Assembly: GCA_964464375.1 (NCBI GenBank)
Contig: CAYXFU010000006.1
Coordinates: forward strand, 1-64,000
Reading direction: 5' to 3'
Source of the DNA: CAIOZA01 sp964464375
GTDB taxonomy: Bacteria; Bacteroidota; Ignavibacteria; Kapaibacteriales; UBA2268
Length of the DNA stretch: 64,000 nucleotides
Shown: in pieces, positions 8,318-17,007 of the stretch
Numbering within the stretch: position 1 is the first letter of the stretch
Layout: the number at the start of each line of letters is the position of its first letter
Notes under the pieces: generated by a model
Seen by the model: only the letters and a program-made list of their open reading frames with translations
Told to the model about the DNA's origin: nothing
Databases searched by the model: none
Position numbers and translations under genes: made by a program

Positions 8318-8951
8318 ATTTCTTGTGATAAAGCCGGACTGCAATATTGAAAGAACTTTCTGGGATCTTGGTCAGCTTATCGCAGGAGTTGACGAAGCAG
8401 GTCGCGGCTGTATCGCAGGACCTGTCGTCGCTGCAGCTGTGATTCTTAAAGATGATAAGTTGGAATCTATCGGCATAGATGACTCCAAAAAGCTGAAGGA
8501 GAAAGATCGTGAGAAATTCTATGATATCATTGTCGATGAAGCTCTGTGCTGGGGGGTAGGCATAATTGATAATTTCAGAGTCGATGAAATTAATATTCTT
8601 AACGCCACTTACGAAGCTATGCACTCAGCATTAAATTCTCTAAAAGTAAAACCCCATCATATTCTTATTGATGGGAACAGATTCAAAAGTGATGAGAAAA
8701 ATTATACGACAATAATCAAAGGTGATTCTAAAGTGCTGTCAATTGCAGCAGCCTCTGTGATAGCTAAGGTTACGCGTGACAGAATAATGAAAGAAATAGC
8801 TCACATTGAGTTCCCTGATTACGCGTTCAACAGACACAAAGGATACGGAACACGATTGCATTATGAGACGATAGAACAGCACGGAATTTGCCGTCTTCAC
8901 AGACTAACTTTTTTGAAGAACGTCTTGAATAATGAAGAAACATTGTTTTGA
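8304..8951 (+). CDS. rnhB: Ribonuclease HII
   Basis: About 215 residues. The enzyme removes ribonucleotides and RNA from RNA-DNA hybrids. The acidic active site is visible in VDEAGRG (about residues 29-35), in IDDSKKL, in LIDGN and in HKGYGT. There is no ATG at the start: the options are a TTG at 8304 that overlaps folE by 14 bases, or a GTG at 8325, 7 bases after the folE stop. Neither has a strong ribosome site, so translational coupling to folE is likely. Confidence 0.93.
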   Translation: MNRIKFLVIKPDCNIERTFWDLGQLIAGVDEAGRGCIAGPVVAAAVILKDDKLESIGIDDSKKLKEKDREKFYDIIVDEALCWGVGIIDNFRVDEINILNATYEAMHSALNSLKVKPHHILIDGNRFKSDEKNYTTIIKGDSKVLSIAAASVIAKVTRDRIMKEIAHIEFPDYAFNRHKGYGTRLHYETIEQHGICRLHRLTFLKNVLNNEETLF

Positions 8952-8989
8952 AATATCTATTGAAATTAAGAACAGAAAGGACGCTTACT

Positions 8990-9175
8990 ATGATTGATAC
9001 TCAAATTATTAAAAACAATGATATACCTGTTGCCGTCATAATGGATTACGAAGAATATAAGAAACTCAATCAAAAAGCTGAAGATTTCGAGGATTATAAA
9101 TCTGCTGTTAAAACAAAAAAGAGTAATAAAAAATGGATTAGCCACGAAAATTTGATATCAGAACTTGGATTGTAA
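8990..9175 (+). CDS. Phd/YefM-like antitoxin, apparently without toxin
   Basis: 61 residues, ATG at 8990 after AGAAAGGA. The N-terminal half (TQIIKNNDIPVAVIMDYEEYKKL) matches the Phd/YefM dimerisation and DNA-binding pattern 'pvaVimd.eeYekL'. The C-terminal half is charged, as in toxin-binding tails. No RelE/ParE- or Doc-like toxin follows; the next gene is a DUF2442 protein 26 bases on. It may be an orphan antitoxin, or DUF2442 may be its partner. A search would be needed to decide. Confidence 0.6.
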   Translation: MIDTQIIKNNDIPVAVIMDYEEYKKLNQKAEDFEDYKSAVKTKKSNKKWISHENLISELGL

Positions 9176-9201
9176 TTATTTAGTACTAAACTGGTTAAAA
9201 C

Positions 9202-9480
9202 ATGCATCCTTTACATAAAGTAATATCATTCAAGATTGTAGCACCTTTTACATTATTCTTGAAATTCGAAGATGACTCAGAGCGGGTTATTAATTTTCAG
9301 AATATATTAAAAGGGAAACTCTATGGTTCATTAGCAGATATCAATAACTTTAATCAGGTCAGAATTGATGAAGAAATTCAGACAATAGTATGGCCTAATG
9401 GTGCTGATTTTGACCCATTGACACTCCATGATTGGGATAATTATGAAAAGGAATTCTTATTATTGACTGAAAATTGGTAA
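9202..9480 (+). CDS. DUF2442-domain protein
   Basis: 92 residues with the order expected for DUF2442: a leading strand pair (HKVISFKIVAPFTLFLKFEDDSERVINF), then LKGKLYGSLADINNFNQVRIDEEIQTIVWPNGADFDPLTLH. The function of DUF2442 is unknown; it is often found near small toxin-antitoxin or DUF4160 genes. There is no strong ribosome site before the ATG. It probably shares a transcript with the Phd-like gene upstream. Confidence 0.7.
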   Translation: MHPLHKVISFKIVAPFTLFLKFEDDSERVINFQNILKGKLYGSLADINNFNQVRIDEEIQTIVWPNGADFDPLTLHDWDNYEKEFLLLTENW

Positions 9481-9571
9481 AAATAAGAGTTAACATTGTT
9501 ACAAACTATTACAAGTAATCATAAACAACATTTTGAAACTTGACAATTATATTAATTCTTAAAATAATATC

Positions 9572-10474
9572 ATGAAAAAAGCACTTCTTATCATCATCAT
9601 AATCTTTTGCTCTGCTCAGCTCTTTTCAGCAGAACCACTTGTTAAATTCTATCTTCAGGATGGAAGCTCAAAGCAGTATAATCTAAGCGATATTGACAGC
9701 TTGAATGTCATCGATAAAGGGAACAACTATGTAATGCGAATCCATTATCAGGACACACTTGTTGCCTATTATCCAAATGAAATAATCGGAAGTATCAAAT
9801 TTGAAAAAGACAGCACAAAACGTGACATTCTCAATATATATATCTTTTCATTTCCTAAAAGCTACATATATAGTTCAATAGACAGCGTCATATTCTATGT
9901 TGATCAATATCAGCCGCTTTCTATTGGCTCTCAGATCTGGATGCTGAAGAATCTGAATGTAGATCATTATCGTAATGGGGATTCAATACCTGAAGTGAGA
10001 GACCCGAAAGAATGGGCAGCACTTATCACTGGTGCTTGGTGTTATTTTAATAATGGTTCTTATGATGGTATTATTTATGGGAAATTATATAACTGGCATG
10101 CTATTAATGATCCTCGTGGCTTAGCACCAAATGGCTGGCACGTACCAAGTGACAACGAATGGTCACCATTAATCACATATCTTGGAGGCGTAAACGTTGC
10201 TGGTAGTAAGCTGAAGGAAACCGGTACATCTCACTGGTATAGCCCAAACTGGGGATCCACAAATGAGAGTGGCTTTTCCGCTCTTCCTGGCGGTACCTGT
10301 ATCGAATATGGAGCATTCAGCGGTATAGGCATATATGCTTTCTGGTGGTCTTCTACGGAGTACGGTACTTATTTCGCTTGGAAGAGGTACTTGCACAACA
10401 ATTTCGCAGATATGGGCAGGATGTATGACAGTAAGGGAAGTGGTTTATCTGTTCGTTGCGTCAAGAATAAATAA
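9572..10474 (+). CDS. Secreted FISUMP-domain protein
   Basis: 300 residues with a signal peptide (MKKALLIIIIIFCSAQLFSA). Residues about 22-85 are the same small module as in the protein at 115 (VKFYLQDGSSKQYNLSDIDSL...IGSIKF). Residues about 110-298 match the Fibrobacter succinogenes major paralogous domain: GSQIWMLKNLNVDHYRNGD, LYNWHAIND, GLAPNGWHVPSDNEW, FSALPGG, WWSSTE and a final SVRCVK. This fold is related to formylglycine-generating and lectin-like domains. No T9SS sorting domain or lipobox is present, so its final location is unclear. Confidence 0.8.
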   Translation: MKKALLIIIIIFCSAQLFSAEPLVKFYLQDGSSKQYNLSDIDSLNVIDKGNNYVMRIHYQDTLVAYYPNEIIGSIKFEKDSTKRDILNIYIFSFPKSYIYSSIDSVIFYVDQYQPLSIGSQIWMLKNLNVDHYRNGDSIPEVRDPKEWAALITGAWCYFNNGSYDGIIYGKLYNWHAINDPRGLAPNGWHVPSDNEWSPLITYLGGVNVAGSKLKETGTSHWYSPNWGSTNESGFSALPGGTCIEYGAFSGIGIYAFWWSSTEYGTYFAWKRYLHNNFADMGRMYDSKGSGLSVRCVKNK

Positions 10475-10621
10475 AATCCAGAGCAAATCAGTTATTTTAG
10501 AATATTTCTAATTACAAATCTGTTCAAACCAAAAAAAATCCTATTTCACAACACTTCATTTTTAAATTTTAAGAAATAGAGGTAAATTGCTTTTCTTCAT
10601 TTTTTACTTTTCCGGATTGTT

Positions 10622-12229
10622 ATGAATAGAATTAAGTCTAAAATATCTGTCAAAAGTGCAGGCTATCAGGAAAACTTTGAGCACTCGAAGCAAATTGTAG
10701 CTGAGCTGAACGAAAAGCTCGAAGCTGTCAAGCTTGGTGGCTCAGAAGTCGCAAGAAACCGCCACACAGATCGCGGTAAAATTCTTGTCAGGGACAGAAT
10801 CAAAAAACTCTGCGACAAAAATACTCCTTTTCTCGAGATGTCAGCACTCGCAGCCAATGACATGTATGATGGTCAGGCACCCTCAGCAGGTGTTGTTACG
10901 GGTATCGGTGTCGTTTCCGGTAAGGAATGTCTTATCGTCGCAAACGATGCGACTGTCAAGGGCGGTACTTACTTCCCGATGACAATCAAGAAGCATGTCC
11001 GTGCTCAGGAAGTCGCTCTGCAGAATAATCTGCCATGTGTCTATCTTGTCGATTCAGGTGGAGTATTCCTGCCTCTGCAGGCTGATACTTTCCCCGATCG
11101 CGATCACTTCGGAAAAATATTCTACAATCAGGCTCAGCTCTCTGCGAACAAAATTCCTCAGATCGCAGTTGTTATGGGATCTTGCACAGCCGGTGGAGCT
11201 TATGTTCCTGCAATGAGCGATGAAACGATTATGGTTCGTAATCAGGCAACCATTTTCATAGGAGGACCGCCCCTTGTCAAAGCCGCAACCGGAGAAGTTG
11301 TTACAGATGAAGATCTCGGTGGAGCAGATGTTCATTGCAAGATTTCGGGTGTTTCCGATCATTATGCTCAGAATGATGCTCATGCCCTCGATATAGCAAG
11401 AAATATAGTTGAAAATATCGGTCTTAGAACTAAATTCGATATCGGAAGGGAAGCCCCGGAAGATCCATACTACGATCCAAAAGAACTTTACGGAGTTTTG
11501 CCTAAAAATATCCGATTACCATTTGACATGCGTGAGGTTATCGCCAGATTTGTTGACGGCAGCAGATTCCAGGAGTTTAAAGAACTTTACGGCACAACCA
11601 TCATCACCGGTTTCGCAAGAGTAATGGGTTATCCTGTTGGCATCATCGGCAATAACGGAGTTATCTTCGGTGAATCCAGCCAGAAGGCAGCTCATTTCAT
11701 CGAACTCTGTTCACTCAGAAAAATTCCGTTGGTGTTCTTACAGAATATCACTGGCTTTATGGTCGGTAAAAAATACGAACATGGTGGCATTGCACGCGAT
11801 GGAGCAAAGATGATCCATGCCGTTGCTAACGCTAATGTTCCAAAGTTCACTCTCATAGTTGGTGCTTCAAACGGAGCAGGCAACTATGCAATGTGTGGCA
11901 GAGGTTACAATCCAAGAATGCTTTGGATGCTTCCTCACGGAAGAATCTCCGTCATGGGTGGTGAACAAGCCGCTGATGTTCTCGCTTCAGTAAAAATCAA
12001 TCAATTGCTGAAGGAAGGTCAGAAGCTATCAGATGCAGATATAGCCGCAATCCGCGAACCTATCTTAAATAAATATGAAATTGAAGGCAGTCCTTATTTC
12101 AGTACATCCAGAATCTGGGACGATGGTATCATCGATCCACTGGACATCAGAACAGTACTTGGATTAGGAATAGCAATGTCACTTAATCAACCAATTCCGG
12201 AACATAATTTTGGCGTATTCAGGATGTAA
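10622..12229 (+). CDS. mccB: Methylcrotonyl-CoA carboxylase beta chain (carboxyltransferase)
   Basis: 535 residues, normal for the family. The carboxyltransferase subunit moves CO2 from biotin to the acyl-CoA. The segments VDSGGVFLPLQADTFPDRDHFG, FYNQAQLSA, MGSCTAGGAYVPAMSDE and FIGGPPLVKAATGE are characteristic of 3-methylcrotonyl-CoA carboxylase rather than propionyl-CoA carboxylase, pointing to leucine breakdown. Related acyl-CoA substrates such as geranyl-CoA cannot be excluded. The biotin carboxylase gene begins 2 bases after this stop. No acyl-CoA dehydrogenase or hydratase of the pathway is adjacent. Confidence 0.9.
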   Translation: MNRIKSKISVKSAGYQENFEHSKQIVAELNEKLEAVKLGGSEVARNRHTDRGKILVRDRIKKLCDKNTPFLEMSALAANDMYDGQAPSAGVVTGIGVVSGKECLIVANDATVKGGTYFPMTIKKHVRAQEVALQNNLPCVYLVDSGGVFLPLQADTFPDRDHFGKIFYNQAQLSANKIPQIAVVMGSCTAGGAYVPAMSDETIMVRNQATIFIGGPPLVKAATGEVVTDEDLGGADVHCKISGVSDHYAQNDAHALDIARNIVENIGLRTKFDIGREAPEDPYYDPKELYGVLPKNIRLPFDMREVIARFVDGSRFQEFKELYGTTIITGFARVMGYPVGIIGNNGVIFGESSQKAAHFIELCSLRKIPLVFLQNITGFMVGKKYEHGGIARDGAKMIHAVANANVPKFTLIVGASNGAGNYAMCGRGYNPRMLWMLPHGRISVMGGEQAADVLASVKINQLLKEGQKLSDADIAAIREPILNKYEIEGSPYFSTSRIWDDGIIDPLDIRTVLGLGIAMSLNQPIPEHNFGVFRM

Positions 12230-12231
12230 AT

Positions 12232-13734
12232 ATGTTTAAAAAAATACTTATAGCAAATAGAAGCGAAATTGCCTGCAGGATAATCAGAGCCTGCAAAGAG
12301 ATGAATATCCCCACACTTGCAGTGTATTCTGAAGCTGACGAATTTGCACAGCATGTTAAGCTTGCTGACGAAGCAGTTTGTATCGGTCCTGCAGCACCAC
12401 TCCAGTCCTATCTGAACATGGATGCTGTGATTAATGCCGCTCTCGAAAACGGATGCGATGCAATTCACCCTGGATATGGATTTCTCTCCGAAAAACATGA
12501 ATTTAATAAAAAAGTTCGTGAAGCCGGTCTCGTATTCATTGGTCCAAAGCCTGAACCAATGAAACTCCTCGGCTCAAAAGTTGAATCAAGAATTACAATG
12601 ATTGAAGCCGGTGTGCCAGTCATTCCGGGTATGAAGACCTCGTCGAAGAATATCAGCGATTTCGAAGAGATGGCTGAAAAGATTGGATTCCCTGTGCTGA
12701 TCAAAGCTTCTGACGGTGGTGGTGGTAAGGGCATGCGTGTTGTTCATAAAGCTGAAGACGTTAAGCCTTCTGTCGAAGCAGCTATGCGCGAATCTCAAAC
12801 AGCTTTCGGAAGTGAAGTCGTCTTCCTCGAGAAATATCTCGAATCACCTCGTCATATTGAATTCCAGGTTGCAGGCGATGAACACGGTAATTTCGTTCAT
12901 CTATTCGAACGTGAATGTTCAATCCAAAGACGCCACCAGAAGATTATCGAAGAAACTCCTTCTACTGCGGTCAGTCCTGAACTTAGAAAGAGAATGGGGG
13001 AGACTGCCGTAAAAGTTATTCAGGCATCGAACTATACAAATGTCGGAACCGTAGAGTTCCTTCTCGATAAAGATAATAATTTCTATTTCCTCGAAGTCAA
13101 CACACGTATTCAGGTTGAGCATCCTATCACCGAAATGGTAACAGGTATCGACCTCGTTAAGCTTCAGATAAGAATCGCCGCCGGAGAAGCTATTCCTTTC
13201 AAACAGGAAGAATTGACTCAGAACGGTCATTCCATCGAATGTAGAATCTATGCCGAAGATGCCGATAACAATTTTATGCCCTCATCAGGTAAAATTCATT
13301 TTATGAAAGAGCCTGTCGGACCAGGTGTTAGATACGATTCTGGTGTTTACAGCGGTGCGGAAGTTCCGATTTTCTATGATCCTATTCTTGCAAAACTCAT
13401 TGTCTGGGGCAAAGATAGGGAAGAAGCCCGTTTGAGAATGATCAATGCGCTTAAATCCAACGTTGTGCTTGGAGTAAAGACCTCCAATAAATTCATGCAG
13501 ACTGTTCTGGAGAATCAGCATTTCATCGACGGAGACACATGCACAAACTTCATCGATTCTCACAGCGATGATCTGAAGTTCAATTCTACAGCATCATTAC
13601 TACACGCATTCGCCGCCGCAGCTCTGTCAGAGGATACCAATCAAACTCAAACAGTCAATCATATTGCACATCAGCTTAATTCATCTCCCTGGCTCGAGAT
13701 AGGCTATTGGGAAATCGCAGGAGGGAGCAGATAA
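12232..13734 (+). CDS. mccA: Methylcrotonyl-CoA carboxylase alpha chain, biotin carboxylase half
   Basis: 500 residues of ATP-grasp biotin carboxylase: N-terminal KILIANRSEIACRIIRACKE, the glycine loop DGGGGKGMR (about 161-169), ERECSIQRRHQK, EVNTRIQVEHP (about 287) and the C-terminal subdomain HSIECRIYAED. It carboxylates biotin with bicarbonate and ATP. MccA is normally one chain of about 660 residues. Here a TAA stop at 13732-13734 ends it just after the carboxylase domain, and the rest follows as a separate ORF in the same frame. Confidence 0.92.
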   Translation: MFKKILIANRSEIACRIIRACKEMNIPTLAVYSEADEFAQHVKLADEAVCIGPAAPLQSYLNMDAVINAALENGCDAIHPGYGFLSEKHEFNKKVREAGLVFIGPKPEPMKLLGSKVESRITMIEAGVPVIPGMKTSSKNISDFEEMAEKIGFPVLIKASDGGGGKGMRVVHKAEDVKPSVEAAMRESQTAFGSEVVFLEKYLESPRHIEFQVAGDEHGNFVHLFERECSIQRRHQKIIEETPSTAVSPELRKRMGETAVKVIQASNYTNVGTVEFLLDKDNNFYFLEVNTRIQVEHPITEMVTGIDLVKLQIRIAAGEAIPFKQEELTQNGHSIECRIYAEDADNNFMPSSGKIHFMKEPVGPGVRYDSGVYSGAEVPIFYDPILAKLIVWGKDREEARLRMINALKSNVVLGVKTSNKFMQTVLENQHFIDGDTCTNFIDSHSDDLKFNSTASLLHAFAAAALSEDTNQTQTVNHIAHQLNSSPWLEIGYWEIAGGSR

Positions 13735-14232
13735 ATGGAACTTTTATTTAAAACCAAAAAACATCAGGTTCAGCCTGCCAAAGACAATAAATCAATTAAC
13801 ATCGATGACGTTCTGCATAATTTCGAATTCCGCAGAATTGACAAGAATCATCTGAAGATAAATATCTCCGGAGTATGGCAGGATGTGTTCATTGCCGAGG
13901 ACAAGAATCATTACTATGTCAATGCTGACGGAACAACATTTCACTTCGATAAAGTTCATAGCGATGGAAATGACTATGGTGAAGGTCAGTCCGCTAACGA
14001 AGATATAATCAACGTTAAGCCCCCGATGCCCGGCTCAATAGTCAAAATTCTTGTCGAACAGGGTCAAAAAGTTACAGAGGGCGATGGTCTGATCATTGTC
14101 GAAGCCATGAAAATGGAAACCACAATCTACACAACTATCGATGGTATCGTCACCGAAATCAATGTCTCCACAGGCGAACAGGTCGATGCCGATAAAGTAT
14201 TGATGGTAGTCGAGAAAGAAAAAGCAGAGTAG
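13735..14232 (+). CDS. Biotin carboxyl carrier half of split MCC alpha chain
   Basis: 165 residues. The N-terminal part (about 1-85) looks like the BT/linker domain of an acyl-CoA carboxylase alpha chain. Residues about 93-163 are a biotinyl domain with the site EAMKMETT, so Lys126 is the expected biotin carrier. The ATG at 13735 touches the preceding TAA directly and lies in the same frame. GGAGGG at 13720-13725 is well placed to restart translation. Together with the upstream ORF it makes the length of a normal MccA. Confidence 0.9.
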   Translation: MELLFKTKKHQVQPAKDNKSINIDDVLHNFEFRRIDKNHLKINISGVWQDVFIAEDKNHYYVNADGTTFHFDKVHSDGNDYGEGQSANEDIINVKPPMPGSIVKILVEQGQKVTEGDGLIIVEAMKMETTIYTTIDGIVTEINVSTGEQVDADKVLMVVEKEKAE

Positions 14233-14370
14233 ATAAATTCACTAAACAAATATATTGAAAAAGTAAAAAAGATCTTAAATTGTTGTTTAAAGTACATAAG
14301 ACATAGGCAATTTAATTAGCTTCTTAACGTTCTTTCTTTCAACAATTAAAGATTATATATGGTAAGTAAA

Positions 14371-15588
14371 ATGAAAAAAATTAAAATAATTTTACTCGTA
14401 ATATTTACATTATATTCAAATGTAGTGTTGAGTCAAATAGTTAATTTTTCAGCAGTTGATAAACAATCCAAAAATGTTGTTAATCTAGATAGTGTAGTAG
14501 TCATTAAAGAAGGTTACTCAAGATCAGTAATTAAAAAACCAATTTCATCATTTAATCTTGGTATTCTTGGAATTATTGAATTTGAGGGGAATAAAAGTGA
14601 AAACCAGATTATTACCTCTAATGAAAATTTTAGAACTAATATTACCTTACTCCAAAGTTCTGAAGTTAAAATCGAAATCTATGACTACTCAATGAAATTA
14701 ATGAAATCTATGAAAGAATTTCATGAAGCTGGAAATTATCAGTTAGAAGTTCGATTCAATAACCGATCATTTAATCTCTATTTTATATTAATTCATTATA
14801 ACGATAAAAATATTGTTAAAAAGCTCATCAATCTAAATAATACTGTTAATTCTGGTGACCCTGAAATTAGTTTTTCTTGGTGTGATATTCAAAAGATACA
14901 GGTAACTAATTATTCTTATTCATTTATCGGTTACACCGCTGGTTATAAACCTGACACAATCACATTAATGAATCCTGAGAATAACACAAACATTATTTTT
15001 GATATGGTAAAATCCTCCATGTATAAATATCGAAAATGTTCAATAACTCTTAATTTACCAGTTGTTGAAACGTTTACCCATACAGAAAAAAATGGACCAG
15101 GTCCAATGGTTTATACCTATGCCGATACATTATATTTTAGCTATCAAAATGATTTTGAAAATTCATATCCATACATTCAAACCGAGGTGGATTGTGATAC
15201 AATGAGTGTAGATAGCACAATAATTATTAACTATTGTCATCATAACGTGTGGGGGAATTTCTACCAGTTCAAATGTACAATTAATGCTAGTAAAAATATT
15301 TTAGAATCTATTTATTATTATCATTATACTGAAAATCCGACAGCTAATCCAAATCCTCGAAGAACTTTGGATTTAAGGATAACCTCTATGCCAATTACAG
15401 CTACCTCCAGTGGAAAATTAGTTTCGTACTTATCAAAATCAGAAATCAAGGCTATTTATAAATTATATTTTTATGAAAAATTTAATTTTAATGGTGATAG
15501 TATGCATTACAATTACCAAGAAAATCAATTTTATAATATTTTCCCAATGTACGATAATGCAAGCATTGTTTTTGTTTTGTCTGAGTAA
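14371..15588 (+). CDS. Secreted protein of unknown function
   Basis: About 405 residues from the ATG at 14371, which opens a typical signal peptide (MKKIKIILLVIFTLYSNVVLSQ). An in-frame ATG at 14359 adds four residues and is possible. Residues about 65-155 (NITLLQSSEVKIEIYDYSMKLMK...LYFILIHYNDKNIVKKLI) look like a T9SS sorting-domain fold placed internally rather than at the C-terminus. The rest is strand-rich, with Cys-containing segments (KYRKCSITLNL, VDCDTMSVDS). It is AT-richer than the carboxylase genes. I do not recognise a family. Confidence 0.65.
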   Translation: MKKIKIILLVIFTLYSNVVLSQIVNFSAVDKQSKNVVNLDSVVVIKEGYSRSVIKKPISSFNLGILGIIEFEGNKSENQIITSNENFRTNITLLQSSEVKIEIYDYSMKLMKSMKEFHEAGNYQLEVRFNNRSFNLYFILIHYNDKNIVKKLINLNNTVNSGDPEISFSWCDIQKIQVTNYSYSFIGYTAGYKPDTITLMNPENNTNIIFDMVKSSMYKYRKCSITLNLPVVETFTHTEKNGPGPMVYTYADTLYFSYQNDFENSYPYIQTEVDCDTMSVDSTIIINYCHHNVWGNFYQFKCTINASKNILESIYYYHYTENPTANPNPRRTLDLRITSMPITATSSGKLVSYLSKSEIKAIYKLYFYEKFNFNGDSMHYNYQENQFYNIFPMYDNASIVFVLSE

Positions 15589-15725
15589 TTTTTTTGGGGA
15601 TTTAAAATAATACAAGAATACATGATAAATCTGGATTAGAGATGATGATAATGGTTAATTCTATAAAGTGTGGATTTTGATGTTGAAATAAAAAAGAACA
15701 GTAAAATAAAAAATCTTGAAATTTT

Positions 15726-15750
15726 GTCATTCCTTATCAAAAGGATTCTA
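15726..15750. repeat. GTCATTC-type palindromic repeat
   Basis: GTCATTCCTT...AAGGATTCTA, an inverted repeat of the same layout (GTCATTC-stem-loop-stem-GAATC) as copies at 19224 and 55805. Confidence 0.6.
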
Positions 15751-15756
15751 TTTTTT

Positions 15757-15782
15757 AAAAACGGCATCATAGCCGTTTTTTT
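15757..15782. terminator. Bidirectional intrinsic terminator
   Basis: Perfect stem AAAAACGGC / GCCGTTTTT with loop ATCATA and T-runs on both strands. It terminates transcription from the gene ending at 15588. Confidence 0.8.
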
Positions 15783-15904
15783 GTTTTAGTATCCGGTTGT
15801 TCGTATATTGTGGCTGGAATAAGAGTTTTTTAAATGAAATATTCATTTTTAAATCAGCTACGTATTGGCGAAATCTTAAAAGAATAACAAATATATGAAC
15901 CAGA

Positions 15905-15917
15905 GCTACATCGGAGC
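15905..15917. repeat. Mini-hairpin repeat supplying a ribosome-site-like GGAG
   Basis: GCTAC-ATC-GGAGC, followed by GAAATTTG. It is a near copy of the unit at 17518 (GCTCC-ATC-GGAGC-GAAATTG). Its GGAG (15913-15916) lies 6 bases before the TTG at 15923. Confidence 0.7.
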
Positions 15918-15922
15918 GAAAT

Positions 15923-16753
15923 TTGAACAAAATAACTTCAAATAATGAACTTGAGAAAAGTAATAGAGATCAATGGAAGCGAATATCAATTACTTTTACT
16001 CTTTTATTTATAGGATTCTGTTCTTCCTTCTGGATGGGTTTCTTTACATGGAATGAAGGAATTGAGTTGGGATATGTTATAATCTTAGTGGAATGGTTAA
16101 TTGCCCCAATTATTTTTGCTGTAATATTTTTTATTTTTTATAAAAAGATCAGATTGACATATTTTCTTTCTATTTTCTTATTGATTTATATATTTATAAT
16201 TAATACTACTTTTCCAAGTTCATCTGAAGGCTCTCCTGCTCAAATGATTGTCAATTCTATTAAGGTTTTTATTTCTTATGATAGATTGGATTATATGAAA
16301 TTATTCGATAACATGGGAAATAATATATATGAAAGGATGAGTGCTATACATAAGTTCAAAGATTCATTGCCTCAAAAAGTTTATAATATAGAAATATATC
16401 GGGAAGACCTTTCTGGTACAAATCTTGATGATTTTAAATTCACATTCATTCTATTCCTTAAAAATCAAAATTACTTTTGCAGTGATTCACTTATGAGAAT
16501 TAATTATATTAATAAAGATAGTATTATTTTTTATAGAAAAGTTGAATCAACTGAAATTGTATTTTTAGGAACAACCCAAGGCTTGGACAAATACAAAGAG
16601 ACTTTTGATACTTATAATAATTATTCTTTTGACTGTTTGAAAAAGTATAGTGACAATATTTATCTGAGTATATCTGAAGACAAATTCAATGATAAAACTA
16701 TTCGATCTATATATAATCATATATTTTATTTTTTAATTTGTACATTCAAATAG
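15923..16753 (+). CDS. Putative membrane protein of unknown function
   Basis: Up to 276 residues. There are three likely membrane helices in the first 100 residues (ISITFTLLFIGFCSSFWMGFF; YVIILVEWLIAPIIFAVIFFIFY; YFLSIFLLIYIFIINTTF), then a soluble Lys/Asp/Tyr-rich domain and a hydrophobic end (IFYFLICTFK). No ATG precedes the first helix; the only start in reach is the TTG at 15923, which sits inside a repeat element. The ORF may therefore be a decayed or rearranged gene. No family recognised. Confidence 0.5.
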   Translation: MNKITSNNELEKSNRDQWKRISITFTLLFIGFCSSFWMGFFTWNEGIELGYVIILVEWLIAPIIFAVIFFIFYKKIRLTYFLSIFLLIYIFIINTTFPSSSEGSPAQMIVNSIKVFISYDRLDYMKLFDNMGNNIYERMSAIHKFKDSLPQKVYNIEIYREDLSGTNLDDFKFTFILFLKNQNYFCSDSLMRINYINKDSIIFYRKVESTEIVFLGTTQGLDKYKETFDTYNNYSFDCLKKYSDNIYLSISEDKFNDKTIRSIYNHIFYFLICTFK

Positions 16754-16907
16754 GTCTATTATTTAAAACAAAGAAATAATGGGTGTAACAGATGACGCAT
16801 TCATTTATAAATACGAGATCGAAACTTCTGTTGAAGATAATGTTAATCAACAAATTGACAGTCCAATATTTCCCAATCCTGCCTCCGATTTAATAGAAAT
16901 CACTTAT

Positions 16908-16925
16908 CCCCCTCTTGAGAGGGGG
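16908..16925. repeat. In-frame palindrome in T9SS tail, site 1
   Basis: CCCCCTCT-TG-AGAGGGGG, followed by TCTGGGGGTGT, translated as PPLERGSGG. A different sequence from the site 1 palindromes at 2015 and 3373, at the same position of the domain. Confidence 0.85.
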
Positions 16926-16979
16926 TCTGGGGGTGTGAATATAAAGATATATAACATCTTTGGACAAACTGTATTGTCT

Positions 16980-17007
16980 GTAGGGACAATTCATGAATTG
17001 CCCCTAC
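16980..17007. repeat. In-frame palindrome in T9SS tail, site 2
   Basis: GTAGGGACAATTCA paired with TGAATTGCCCCTAC, one mismatch. Encodes VGTIHELPL, the same peptide type as at 1-26 and 2086-2113. Confidence 0.88.

Larger units (their letters stand above)
15589..15922. other. Intergenic region with repeat hairpin, terminator and mini-hairpin
   Basis: 334 bases without a convincing gene. It holds a GTCATTCC...GGATTC palindrome at 15726-15750, a strong terminator at 15757-15782, and a mini-hairpin of the 'GCTCC-ATC-GGAGC' type at 15905-15917 just before the next ORF. Remaining DNA is AT-rich and featureless. Confidence 0.7.

Noticed and set aside
9540..9572. TTGACA sequence as a sigma-70 type promoter
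   Set aside because: No -10 box lies 16-18 bases downstream, and Bacteroidota-type promoters elsewhere in the window use TTTG/TAnnTTTG.
10622..12229. Propionyl-CoA carboxylase beta chain
   Set aside because: The segments around VDSGGVFLPLQ and FPDRDHFG are those of methylcrotonyl-CoA carboxylase, not of PccB.
15748..15930. Minus-strand ORF of 60 codons
   Set aside because: It runs through the terminator and the mini-hairpin repeat, has no ribosome site and no protein-like pattern.
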